In this document: piece by piece, positions 12,073 through 21,168 of the stretch
Layout of the letters: every line of letters begins with the position of its first letter
How positions within the stretch are numbered: the stretch's first letter is position 1
Assembly (NCBI RefSeq): GCF_946892675.1
Contig: NZ_CAMPOV010000001.1
Coordinates: forward strand, 1 to 64,000
Length of the DNA stretch: 64,000 nucleotides
Source of the DNA: Arthrobacter sp. Marseille-P9274
GTDB lineage: Bacteria; Actinomycetota; Actinomycetes; Actinomycetales; Micrococcaceae
Direction: 5' to 3'
Translations under genes and position numbers: made by a program
Notes under the pieces: model-generated
Told to the model about the DNA's origin: nothing
What the model saw: the letters and a program-made list of their open reading frames with translations, nothing else
The model's database searches: none

Positions 12073-13439
12073 GCGGCAGCCTTCCTCAAAACAATGCCAA
12101 GGTCTTCCAGGTTGCCGAGCGAGAGCACGGTCAGGTCGCCGATCGTGGCCCGCGAGGCCTCGGCGCCGAAGGAACAGCGGATCGCGAAGGCGCGGATCCC
12201 CGGCGGGATGGTGGACGCGGCGCGGCGCAGCTGGGTCGGCGTGGTGTGCGCCCCGGTGACCAGGAAGAACACGGAGGCGTTGGGCACCGCGTCGGCCGTC
12301 GACCGGGCCAGCTCCACGGCGGTCGTCCGCTGCGGCCGGCCCTCGATCCTGGTCATTTCGTCCAGCAGGTTCCGGCCGGTTTCGCTGCGCAGCGGTCCCT
12401 GCTGGGTCATCACGCTCAGGTTCCGCTGCTCGCGGATGGCCTGGAGGCCGATGGAAGCAGCGGCGGACACGGCCAGCTCGAATTCGGCTTCCGAAGCGTA
12501 TTCCTCGGTATTTGTAGAGACGGCGATGGCGAGGTGGGCGCGGCGGGTCTCCTCGAACTGGCGGACCATGAGCTGGCCGGTGCGGGCCGTGGTCTTCCAA
12601 TGGATGTGCCGCCGGTCATCGCCGGGCACGTAGTCGCGCAGGGCGTGGAAGGACACATCGGCGCTGGAGAGATCCTTGGTGGGCAGGCCTTCCAGGTCAC
12701 GGATGAAGCCGGAAGCGGTGCCCACGAGCGCGGTGGTCCTCGGGTGGACGTAGAGGTCCGTCGGCTCGGTCCACATCATCTGCCGGCGCAGCAGGCCCAG
12801 CGGGTCGGCACGCACCGAGCGCACCGGCCCCACGACGATCACCGCGCGGCGCTGCGTCGGGATGGTGAACAGGTCCTCGTGAACCTGGCCCGGCTGCATG
12901 CGCGGCAGCTGGAACACCGCGGTCCCGGCGCCCACCGGCAGTTCCAGCGCGGCGGGCAGCAGGGGCTTGGCGGCGGTGTTGGTGACGGCAATACTTCCGA
13001 CGGCGTGGTCCCCCACCGCGACGCGGGTGCGGGCGAGGTCCAGTTCCACCCCGTAGGAGGACCGGCCGAGCACGAAACCGACCGCGATCAGCAGCAGCAG
13101 GGCGGCCATGAAGCCCGCGGTCCGGGCTTCCGCCCAGCCGAAGGCCGCGCCCAGGCCAAGCAACAGCACGCACGTGCCCAGCACCATCCAGCCCAGCGGC
13201 GAGACGATGGCGAGGACCGGCCGCACGTACCGGTCGAGCAGCGCCCCCGCCTTCTTCCACCACGGCGCCACGTACTCGCGGCCCAGCCCGGCGGCCTCCG
13301 CCAGGACGGACCGCGGATGCAGCCTGCTTCCCAAAGGGAAGGCACGAGGGAGGGCACGAGGGAGGGCACGAGGGAGGACGCGCGTCAGTGTGCGCCGCGC
13401 CACCGCCAGCCGGCCCTCAGCGGTTTTGGTTGTCGACAT
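12069..13439 (-). CDS. DUF58 protein, MoxR partner
   Basis: The product is 456 aa. An Arg/Pro-rich N-terminus with a threefold LPRA repeat precedes two adjacent membrane segments (about 85-125). The cytoplasmic remainder carries the DUF58 signature LRDYVPGDDRRHIHWKTTAR followed by GQLMVRQFEE, within a von Willebrand A-like fold. DUF58 proteins are almost always encoded beside MoxR ATPases and are thought to be their clients or adaptors. The gene starts 20 bp after the moxR stop and its TGA overlaps the next ATG. The position between moxR and the transglutaminase-like gene is the classical order of this triad. Confidence 0.92.
   Translation of the reverse strand: MSTTKTAEGRLAVARRTLTRVLPRALPRALPRAFPLGSRLHPRSVLAEAAGLGREYVAPWWKKAGALLDRYVRPVLAIVSPLGWMVLGTCVLLLGLGAAFGWAEARTAGFMAALLLLIAVGFVLGRSSYGVELDLARTRVAVGDHAVGSIAVTNTAAKPLLPAALELPVGAGTAVFQLPRMQPGQVHEDLFTIPTQRRAVIVVGPVRSVRADPLGLLRRQMMWTEPTDLYVHPRTTALVGTASGFIRDLEGLPTKDLSSADVSFHALRDYVPGDDRRHIHWKTTARTGQLMVRQFEETRRAHLAIAVSTNTEEYASEAEFELAVSAAASIGLQAIREQRNLSVMTQQGPLRSETGRNLLDEMTRIEGRPQRTTAVELARSTADAVPNASVFFLVTGAHTTPTQLRRAASTIPPGIRAFAIRCSFGAEASRATIGDLTVLSLGNLEDLGIVLRKAAA
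13341..13376 (-). repeat. Three 12-bp direct repeats in DUF58 gene
   Basis: GGCACGAGGGAG is repeated three times without a mismatch. It encodes the LPRA repeat near the N-terminus of the DUF58 protein. Copy changes keep the frame and would only lengthen a basic, probably disordered tail. Confidence 0.9.
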
Positions 13440-13459
13440 GCTCGCCTCTGCCGCCGGGA

Positions 13460-14434
13460 TTAAACGGCCGCGGCGCGCTGCTGCGGCGCGGCGACGTCAG
13501 CCAGCACGCGGCTGACCACGGCTTCCGGCGTGGCCCCGGCGAACTCCGCCTCGGGGTCCATGACCAGGCGGTGCGTCCAGACCACCGGCGCCAGCTCCTT
13601 GATATCGTCCGGCAGCACGTAGTTCCGCCCCTCTGAGGCGGCCCAGACCTTTGCCGCACGGACCATGGCCAGGGCGCCGCGGACGCTGACGCCCAGGCGG
13701 GTCTCGTCGACGGAGCGCGTCGCCTCGCACAGGTGCGACACGTACTCCAGCACGGCCGTGTCCACGTGGTTGCTCGCGGCCAGGTCCGCCATATCCGTGA
13801 CGGCCTGGGTGGTGATGATCGGCGACAGCGCGGCCGAACGGTCCCGCGTGGTGACGCCACCGAGCAGCTCCACCGTGGACGCGAGGTCCGGGTAGCCGAT
13901 GGAAGTCTTGACGAGGAAGCGGTCCAGCTGCGCCTCGGGCAGCCGGTAGGTGCCGGCCTGCTCGATCGGGTTCTGGGTGGCGATCACCATGAACGGCCGG
14001 CCGGCCTGGTAGGTCACGCCGTCCACCGTGACGCGGGATTCCTCCATGACCTCGAGCAGCGCCGATTGGGTCTTCGGCGACGCACGGTTGATCTCGTCCG
14101 CCAGCACGACGTTGGCGAAGATCGGGCCCTTGTGGAACTCGAAGTTCTGGGTCTTCTGGTCGTAGATCGTGATGCCGGTGACGTCCGAGGGCAGCAGGTC
14201 CGGCGTGAACTGGATGCGGGAGTTGCTGCCCTGCACCGTGGCCGCCAGCGAGCGGGCCAGCATGGTCTTGCCGGTGCCCGGGGCGTCCTCGAGCAGGACG
14301 TGCCCCTCGGCCAGCATGGCGGTCAGGATCAGCTTTACCACGTGCGACTTGCCCAGCACCGCCTGGCCGACGTTGCCGACGAGTTTCTCAAAGGTCCCGG
14401 CGAACCATTCGGCCTGCTCTGCAGTCATCGTCAT
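13460..14434 (-). CDS. moxR: MoxR-family AAA+ ATPase
   Basis: The product is 324 aa from ATG at 14434; the frame stays open upstream, but those 28 residues are not family-like. It has Walker A (EDAPGTGKTMLARSLA), Walker B (VVLADEINRASPKTQSALLEVMEE), sensor 1 (VIATQNPIEQAGTYRLPEAQLDRF) and a C-terminal lid. MoxR ATPases act as chaperones that remodel VWA/DUF58-containing partners and surface or envelope complexes. It is the first gene of the operon running down to about 3262, with a candidate promoter about 120 bp upstream. GAGAGAGAC precedes the start as a weak ribosome site. Confidence 0.94.
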   Translation of the reverse strand: MTMTAEQAEWFAGTFEKLVGNVGQAVLGKSHVVKLILTAMLAEGHVLLEDAPGTGKTMLARSLAATVQGSNSRIQFTPDLLPSDVTGITIYDQKTQNFEFHKGPIFANVVLADEINRASPKTQSALLEVMEESRVTVDGVTYQAGRPFMVIATQNPIEQAGTYRLPEAQLDRFLVKTSIGYPDLASTVELLGGVTTRDRSAALSPIITTQAVTDMADLAASNHVDTAVLEYVSHLCEATRSVDETRLGVSVRGALAMVRAAKVWAASEGRNYVLPDDIKELAPVVWTHRLVMDPEAEFAGATPEAVVSRVLADVAAPQQRAAAV

Positions 14435-14554
14435 CGTGGTGCTGTCTCTCTCTCGCTGATGTTGGCTTCTCAAGTAATGCGGGATCCGGGAGTACGCCGC
14501 GGACGGCCCCGGGAGCAAACGATTAACTCACCGGGCCGGCGGCCGCCGGGGATC

Positions 14555-14584
14555 ATTCTACGGACTCCCGGCGGCGGGTGCGAA
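14555..14584 (-). promoter_or_regulatory. Candidate promoter for moxR operon
   Basis: On the minus strand TTCGCA (14579-14584) and TAGAAT (14555-14560) are separated by 18 bp, close to the housekeeping sigma pattern. This would give a leader of roughly 110 nt before moxR. The 14-bp palindrome CCGGCGGCCGCCGG lies just downstream (14536-14549), inside that leader, and could fold in the mRNA. Confidence 0.45.
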
Positions 14585-14669
14585 GGGGAGAACTCCCCAT
14601 CGGCCGGCCCTCCGCCGTCAGCCCGTGGAACCACTCCGGGCGGGCGGTCCCGCCGCCTGTGTGCGCCGA

Positions 14670-17600
14670 TCACCCGCTCCACCCGTGCATGTGGAAGGTG
14701 CCGTAGCCCTCGATGGTGACGAGCAGGTCGTCCGTGTAGGGCGGCGACATGTTGGCGATGCAGTTGGTTTCGCCGGTGATGCCGCTGTAGCTGGTGATCT
14801 GCAGTGTGGTGCGCCCGTTGTTCGGATCGAGGTTCTCTTCCGTGCCTCGGCACGTCATGACCACGGAGCCGAGCGGGAAGTTCCGGTAGCCGACCTTCAC
14901 CCGGTACCAGTTGTCCTCGCCGCGGACGTTGACCTTCTGGCCCCGGTAGAGGCCCGTGACGGACGCCGGGGAGGTGGACTGCGAGCGGCTGAAGCTCTTG
15001 CTGCCGTCCGCCCGGGTCACCGTCACCACGATCGTGTGGGTCTTCCCCGGTTCCTCGCCGCTGGTCCAGCTGCCGCTGCCGGCATTGACGGCCTGGCCGT
15101 TCACGGTGACCGAGGATCCCGTGATCTCGCGGCCGTTGCCGTACTGCTGCCAATTGGTGTTCCAGGTGAAGGTCACCTTCGGCCCGTTGACGGAGGCGCC
15201 GATGTTGGACGCGTCCGTGATCGGCCCGTAGGCGCTGGTGGCGATGGACGCGGCGCTGGCCGCACCGGGTCCGCCGGCATTCAGCGCCCGCACCCGCCAG
15301 GTGTGGTTCTGCCCGTTGGTCGGCGAGGCCGCCGTAGCCCCCGGGCCGGACAGCGGCAGCCAGCCCCCGCCGTCGAGCGCATACTCGTAGCCGGTGATGG
15401 AGCTGCCGTTGTTGTTGGGCGGGCTGAAGTCGAGGCGGACCTGTTCGTTGTTCCCGGTCGCCGCCGCCCTCACGGATGCCACCTGGTGCGGGACGCCATA
15501 GGGTACGACGGCGGCGGAGCGGCTGCTGAGGTCGCCGGCACCGGCCTTGTTCCGGGCCAGGACGTCGAAGGTGTAGCTGCTAGAGGTCTTCAGCCCCGTG
15601 AGCGAGATTCCGGTGGTCCCGGCGGAGAGACCGTCGCGGGAACCGGCCAAGGCGCCGTTCTCGAAAATCCGCAGGTCGTAGGACTCCACCGCGGCGCCGT
15701 TGGTATTGGCGGGGGCGGACCAGGCGACGTCGATGGATCCCTCGTTGACCTGGCTGGTGGTCCGCGTCGCCGTCGGCGTGGACGGCGCGCCGGGCGGCCC
15801 GGCCGGAATCTCAGGCGCAGAGTAGCCGCTGAAGTCCGACGGCGTGGTCGCCCGGTTGTTGGCCTGGACGCGCACCTTGTAGGCGGTGCCGTTGGCCAGG
15901 CCGTTCCAGACCAGCGAGTTCCCGGTGACCTTGGACTTCTGCAGCTCTCCGGCCGGCGGCGCCGGGGAGATCTCCAGGTTGAAGGACTCCACCGGGGAGC
16001 CCTCCGAAGCCGGGGTCTGCCAGGTCACCGTCAGCGAGCCGTCGCCGAACTCCAGTTGCGGAGCAGCCGGGGTCTCGGGCTTGACGTCCGGGCGCACGGT
16101 GCCCGAAGCCGGCGACGGCTCCGAGGTCCCGACGGCGTTGGTCGCCGTGACGGTGAAGTTGTACTCCTGGTTGTTCGTCAGGTTATCCAGCGTGCAGGTG
16201 TTGGCGGCGCATTCCTGGCTGAAGCCGCCGCCGCTGACGGTGTAGGAGGTGACCGGTTCGCCGTTGTCCGCCGGCACGTCCCAGGTCAGGACCGCCGTGC
16301 GGTTGCCCTCGCTGACCATGCGGGGCGTCGTCGGCGCGTCCGGCTTGCCCTTCACCGTGAGCGTGACCTGGCCCTCGGCCTCGCGGTCCGGGTCCCCCGT
16401 GGCGTCCTGGATCCGGTAGACCACCACCATCGTGCCGACGAAGTCCTTGGCCGGCGTGATCTGCAGCGACTCGCCGCTGACCGCCGCGGTCCCCTGCCCG
16501 CTGTCCAGCGGACGGGCGCTGAGGATCTTCAGCGGCGTCTCGGGGAACGGATTGGAGTCATTCTCCAGCACCGGCACCGTCACAGTCTCGCCCTGGTGCG
16601 CGTTCGGCACTGCGTCGTCCACGGCGACGGCCGGCTGCCGGTCAGTCGCGACCACGCTGATGGTCACCGCGGCGGACACCGGGTCGTGGTTGCCGTCCGA
16701 CACGCTGACGGTCACCGTTCCCTCGGTGCCCTTCGCCGTGTCCTCGTCGGCGCGGGCGGTCAGCACACTGCCGTCGAGGGAGACGTCCACGCCGTCCACG
16801 CCGCCGTCGAGGACGAACTCCAGCGTGTCCTTTGGATCGGGATCGCTGGCGGCCCCGGCGAGGTCGAGGGTGACCGGCTCGCCGCCCTGGGCGACCTGCA
16901 GCGAGTTGGCGCTCAGGGCCGGCGGGGAGTTCTGCTCGGGTCCGGGCAGGACGGTGACGGGCACGGTCAGCACGGCCTTGAGTCCGTCCGGATCGTCCGG
17001 ACCGCTGCCGTCGGTGACCTCGAAGGACACCGAGGCCGGGCCGGCATAGCCGTCGTTGGAGGTGAAGGTGACGCCGTCGGCCCCGTTGATCCGTGCCATG
17101 CCGGCGACGGCCGCGACCTGGTTGTCCTGGGTCAGCCGGGGCGTCCGGCCGTCGCGCACCGTGACCAGCTCGCGCAGGTCCAGCGCCAGCGGCTCGCCGG
17201 AGCGCACCTCGAGCGGCGTCTGGTTCGACAGCGCGGGCCGCTGGTCGCCGTTGCCGGGCACCACCACGAAGGCCGTGGATGAGAGCCCGTCCATGTCCTC
17301 GAGCGTGTAGGGAATGATCTGCGTGTCCGCGCGGACCGGGACGGCCAGCGTCCGGTCATCGGACACCCGCGCCCCGCCCGCCGGGTCGTCGACGCTGATG
17401 GCCAGCGCGGCCAGGTCGCCGTCCGGGTCCTCGTCGTTGTTCAGGATCGGCACGCTGACCTCGTCGCGGCCCGTGGTCTCGGCTACCGCGACCCTGTCGT
17501 CCCGCGCCACCGGCGCCAGCAGCGGCGCGTCGGCGTCCACCGTCACGGTCACCGTGCCGGTCGCGCTTCCGCCGCGGCCGTCCGTGATGGTGTAGCGGAC

Positions 17601-20600
17601 GACGGCGGTGCCTTCCGTTTCCGGGGCCTGGATCCTGAGGCGTCCCTCGCGGATGCCGAGATCCAGCTCGGCCTCCGTGGTGAGGCCGCCGTCGGCGAAC
17701 GCGAGCCGGTCCCCGTCCGGGTCCGAGTCGTTCTTCAGCACGTCGATCGAGAGGCTCCGGCCCGGGCGGACCGCGGCCTCGTCGTCGACGGCGTAGGGCG
17801 GCTGGTTCGCGTCCGAGGTCGGCGCGATGCCGATCGAGACCGTGCCGGTGGCGCGAGCGCCGATCCGGTCCTGGACCATGTAGGTAATGGTGTCGGTGCC
17901 GGATGACGCCGCCCCGGCGCTGTATTCGATGGCGTCCGCCTTGATCACGGCGGTGCCGAGGGAGGGCGCTCGGTCCAGGCCGGCCAGGCCCACGGAGTCA
18001 CCGTCCGGATCGATCCCCTCGAGCGGGACGGGAATGCGGACGGTCTTGCCCGCCAGGACCCGGGCCGTGAGGTCCTCCGGAACGGGAGCCGAGTTGCCGC
18101 TGTCCAGCGGGTTCACCCGGATCCGCACCTGGGCGCTGGCCGTCTGCCCGTCCGGGCCGCTGATCCGGTAGACCAGGGGCACCGTCTTGCCGGAGGTAGC
18201 GTCCGGTCCGGCCTTGAAACGCAGCTGGTTGCCGGAGATGGCCACTGTTCCGTCGGCCGGGTCGGGGCTTTCGGCGAGCTCGGCGTCCAGGGTGAGCGCC
18301 GCGCCGTTGGGATGCTCATCGTTGTCCAGGACCGGAATCGTGACCACGTCGCCGGCGCGGACCACCGCCTCGTCGTTGTTGGCCCGGGGCGGGAGCAGCT
18401 TCTCCGGCGCCGGGACCGGATAGATCCCGACCTCGCCCGTGGCACTGCCCGAGCCGTTCGAAACCGTGTAGGTGATGGTCAGCGGCGCGTTCAGCCCGCG
18501 GGCGTCCTCGACCCGGAGGATCGAGTGGTTCAGCACCGCCACCTTTACGGCGGCGTCGCGCGGGGCGGAGACCGACTGCACCACCAGGACTCCCCCGGCC
18601 GGATCCGAATCGTTGGCCAGGACGTCCACCAGCGCCTCGCCGCGCGCCGGCAGCAGCACCGTGTCCCGCACCGCCGTGGGAAGCCCGGCGTCCTGGTCCG
18701 CGCCGACCACGTCCACCCGGATCAGCCCGGGCGCGCTGGTGGGCCCGGTCGTCGCCAGATACTCGAGGTAGTACGTTCCGGGAGTCTTCGAATTGAAGGT
18801 GACCGTGCCGACGTCGTAATTCCCCTGGACCTCGGCGTTGGGCACCTCGCCCGCGTTCGCCAGCCGCAGCGAACCGCCGGTGGGATCCACGTCGTTGCGC
18901 AGCGGGAAGATCGTCGCGTCCTCGCCGGCGGCCACCCGGATGTGGTCCGGGTTGGTGATCGGCGGCAGCTCGCCGCGCGGCTTGACCTGCACGGTCACCT
19001 CTCCGGTGGCGGTGGTCCGGCCGTCGGACACCGTGATGGTGACCTTCTTCTCGCCGTCGGACACCCCCACGTCCTGGTAGGTCAGCAGCCCGTCCGCGCG
19101 GGTGCGCACGATGTCCCCCGGGTCCTCCGCGACCGCACCGACCAGCAGCAGGTCGTCGCCGTCCGGGTCCAGCCAGTCCGTCAGCACGTTCTGGCTCAGG
19201 CTCCGCCCCGACTCGATGGCCAGGATGGTCTCGCGCTTCTGCTCCGGCGCCTGGTTGGACCCCGCGGGCACCACGCGCAGCCGGACCCGCGCCGCGTCCG
19301 TGCCGCCGCGGCCGTCGTCGACCTCGTAGCTGAACGTCGAGCTGCCGGCGGCGGACGCGGGCACCACGGCCTGCAGGCCGGTGTTCTCGTAGATCCGCTG
19401 GACGGTGCCCGTGGAGGGCTGATCGCCGCTGACCTTGACCGTGAGCAGGTCCCCGTCCGGGTCCGAGTCGTTGAACAGCACCGGCAGCACGGTGGTCCGG
19501 CCGGCCCGCACGCCGAACTCGTCGTCCGTGGCCGTAGGCGGCTGGTTCTCCTCCAGGCGCTCCGGCAGCCGGGTCGCCGCGGTGATGTCCGCCGACTCGG
19601 TCGTGTCGTTCTCGTCCTCGCCCTTGGGCGGGATCAGGTCCGCCCAGTTGTTGACCAGCTGCAGGTTCTTGTTGACCAGCCAGACGTTGCCGGCGTTGAT
19701 GTCATTGAGGACGACGACGTCCCGGTTGGTCCGGAACACCAGCTCGGAATCCGCGCCGAGGGACGGGATGGGCTGCGAGAGGTCGAAGGCATCGTCCGCG
19801 CAGTCGCGCAGGTACGTTCCGTTGCCGGGCCAGGCGGCGTGGAGGCAGCCGTCGACCTGCACGGGCGCGATGGGCGGGGCCGGATTCGGGACCCGGGCCA
19901 GCCGTGCCTCGCCGCCGTCCAGGGGCTGGCTGAGGAGTCCGTCCGGGGTCGCGATGGCTACCCGGTCGCCGGCGTCGCCGGGCCGCTGCAGCTTCGCGTC
20001 GCCGGCGCCGTCCAGCTCGACGGATTTGCCGCCGGGCAGGTAGACGGTGCCGCTGTCCGGGACCAGGACCACGGGCTCGTCGCCGACCGTGGTCAGCTGC
20101 AGGTCCGCGGCTCCCTTCATGCCCGGGAGCTCCTGCGCCGAGACCTCCTCGAAGGCGCCGCCGTCCGCACGGTACCCGGTGAGCATGCCGGTGTCGGGCG
20201 TCGCCACGTAGACGGTGTCTTTATCGCTAACGACGGCGACCGCACCTGGCTGTTCCTCGGCCAGTGGCTCCGCGCCCTCCGGGGAGAACGACTCGAGGGA
20301 ACCGGCGTCGACCGCCCAGACCTGCCCCGCGGCAGGATCGCTCACCGCAGCCACGGCCGTGCCGAGCGACAGCCGGGCCGACCCGGGCAGCTGGTTTTCG
20401 GCGCCGTGGACCATCTCGGCGACGCTGACCCGGCTCACTGCATTCTGGTCCAGGTTCTGCAGGAGCACGGTGGCCTCGTCCTGCTGCACATCGAACCCGG
20501 TGCTGGCGGGCTGGAAACCGCCGTCGAGCAGCTGGGACTGGTAGTTCAGGTGCCCCACGAGCCCCTGCGCCTTGTTGGTGACCCACACCCCGCCGTCGTT

Positions 20601-20738
20601 CAGGTCCACGTCGGCGGTATCGGTCCCCGGGTGGAGCAGGATGCCCGCGGCGACCACGGCCAGCGCAACCGAGAACGCTGCGGCGGGCGCGGCTTTGCGG
20701 CCGAGCGCGCGCGGCTTATCCATCAGGTGAGACTTCAC
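14670..20738 (-). CDS. Giant membrane-anchored Ig-like/Fn3 surface protein 1
   Basis: The product is 2,022 aa from GTG at 20738 (AAAGG upstream; an ATG at 20723 is the alternative). A basic N-terminus and one hydrophobic stretch (about 16-37) act as signal anchor. Residues about 40-390 are a conserved, probably propeller-like domain starting DVDLNDGGVWVTN. Then come about 11 cadherin/bacterial Ig-like repeats with the signature VRAGRxxxxxVLxNDSDPDGD and YxVxDGRGG, about five fibronectin III domains (WxxPxxNGxPVxSY), and a unique C-terminal tip of about 70 residues with two cysteines. There is no LPXTG motif or C-terminal membrane segment. It is likely a long cell-surface stalk presenting the tip. 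Same strand as, and directly downstream of, its paralogue and upstream of moxR. Confidence 0.88.
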   Translation of the reverse strand: MKSHLMDKPRALGRKAAPAAAFSVALAVVAAGILLHPGTDTADVDLNDGGVWVTNKAQGLVGHLNYQSQLLDGGFQPASTGFDVQQDEATVLLQNLDQNAVSRVSVAEMVHGAENQLPGSARLSLGTAVAAVSDPAAGQVWAVDAGSLESFSPEGAEPLAEEQPGAVAVVSDKDTVYVATPDTGMLTGYRADGGAFEEVSAQELPGMKGAADLQLTTVGDEPVVLVPDSGTVYLPGGKSVELDGAGDAKLQRPGDAGDRVAIATPDGLLSQPLDGGEARLARVPNPAPPIAPVQVDGCLHAAWPGNGTYLRDCADDAFDLSQPIPSLGADSELVFRTNRDVVVLNDINAGNVWLVNKNLQLVNNWADLIPPKGEDENDTTESADITAATRLPERLEENQPPTATDDEFGVRAGRTTVLPVLFNDSDPDGDLLTVKVSGDQPSTGTVQRIYENTGLQAVVPASAAGSSTFSYEVDDGRGGTDAARVRLRVVPAGSNQAPEQKRETILAIESGRSLSQNVLTDWLDPDGDDLLLVGAVAEDPGDIVRTRADGLLTYQDVGVSDGEKKVTITVSDGRTTATGEVTVQVKPRGELPPITNPDHIRVAAGEDATIFPLRNDVDPTGGSLRLANAGEVPNAEVQGNYDVGTVTFNSKTPGTYYLEYLATTGPTSAPGLIRVDVVGADQDAGLPTAVRDTVLLPARGEALVDVLANDSDPAGGVLVVQSVSAPRDAAVKVAVLNHSILRVEDARGLNAPLTITYTVSNGSGSATGEVGIYPVPAPEKLLPPRANNDEAVVRAGDVVTIPVLDNDEHPNGAALTLDAELAESPDPADGTVAISGNQLRFKAGPDATSGKTVPLVYRISGPDGQTASAQVRIRVNPLDSGNSAPVPEDLTARVLAGKTVRIPVPLEGIDPDGDSVGLAGLDRAPSLGTAVIKADAIEYSAGAASSGTDTITYMVQDRIGARATGTVSIGIAPTSDANQPPYAVDDEAAVRPGRSLSIDVLKNDSDPDGDRLAFADGGLTTEAELDLGIREGRLRIQAPETEGTAVVRYTITDGRGGSATGTVTVTVDADAPLLAPVARDDRVAVAETTGRDEVSVPILNNDEDPDGDLAALAISVDDPAGGARVSDDRTLAVPVRADTQIIPYTLEDMDGLSSTAFVVVPGNGDQRPALSNQTPLEVRSGEPLALDLRELVTVRDGRTPRLTQDNQVAAVAGMARINGADGVTFTSNDGYAGPASVSFEVTDGSGPDDPDGLKAVLTVPVTVLPGPEQNSPPALSANSLQVAQGGEPVTLDLAGAASDPDPKDTLEFVLDGGVDGVDVSLDGSVLTARADEDTAKGTEGTVTVSVSDGNHDPVSAAVTISVVATDRQPAVAVDDAVPNAHQGETVTVPVLENDSNPFPETPLKILSARPLDSGQGTAAVSGESLQITPAKDFVGTMVVVYRIQDATGDPDREAEGQVTLTVKGKPDAPTTPRMVSEGNRTAVLTWDVPADNGEPVTSYTVSGGGFSQECAANTCTLDNLTNNQEYNFTVTATNAVGTSEPSPASGTVRPDVKPETPAAPQLEFGDGSLTVTWQTPASEGSPVESFNLEISPAPPAGELQKSKVTGNSLVWNGLANGTAYKVRVQANNRATTPSDFSGYSAPEIPAGPPGAPSTPTATRTTSQVNEGSIDVAWSAPANTNGAAVESYDLRIFENGALAGSRDGLSAGTTGISLTGLKTSSSYTFDVLARNKAGAGDLSSRSAAVVPYGVPHQVASVRAAATGNNEQVRLDFSPPNNNGSSITGYEYALDGGGWLPLSGPGATAASPTNGQNHTWRVRALNAGGPGAASAASIATSAYGPITDASNIGASVNGPKVTFTWNTNWQQYGNGREITGSSVTVNGQAVNAGSGSWTSGEEPGKTHTIVVTVTRADGSKSFSRSQSTSPASVTGLYRGQKVNVRGEDNWYRVKVGYRNFPLGSVVMTCRGTEENLDPNNGRTTLQITSYSGITGETNCIANMSPPYTDDLLVTIEGYGTFHMHGWSG

Positions 20739-21168
20739 TCGTGCGAGACCTTTGAGAGAGACTGTGTTGTGTGGCGCCCCGTCGCCGCCCCCGGTTCAGT
20801 GTAGACCCCATGGTGAATCGATGCGACGGGGAGTTCTACCCATGCGAGGCTTAACTGGCCTTCAGCGGCGTGGCCGGGGCCACAGCGACGGAAAACGTGC
20901 AGTTTTGGCGGAAAACGGGCAGTTCTTGGAACGGCCCTGAGGCCCTGACCTGCGGAGATGCCAACTCTGCCGATTGAAAACTGCACCGTTTCCGTCGCGT
21001 CGTCAGCGGCGCCGCCAGGAAAAGACCGAGCATCAGGACAAGACCCGCCGGCCGCGCCCATCAGCGCCGGCAGGAACCCCGCGGACGGAGAATTCAAGCC
21101 GCCGGCAGCGGGCTTGGGCAGGCTATTGGGCCCGCCAGGCGCCCGCTGCGACTGGGCAGTCAGGAATG
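20739..21168. other. Intergenic region between the two giant genes
   Basis: No gene is recognised in these 430 bp. The region contains the leader of giant protein 1 and a cluster of related 20-bp elements (20886-20997) described separately. Downstream of giant protein 2 I see no classic terminator with a T run. Confidence 0.6.
20886..20997. repeat. Direct and inverted copies of a GGAAAACGTGCAGTTTT element
   Basis: CGGAAAACGTGCAGTTTTGG (20889-20908) is followed directly by a near copy, CGGAAAACGGGCAGTTCTTG (20909-20928). An inverted copy with one or two differences lies at 20977-20997 (AAAACTGCACCGTTTCCGTC). The outer pair (20886-20906 with 20977-20997) could form a long stem, or the set could be repeated binding sites. 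It lies 150-260 bp upstream of the start of giant protein 1. Confidence 0.75.
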
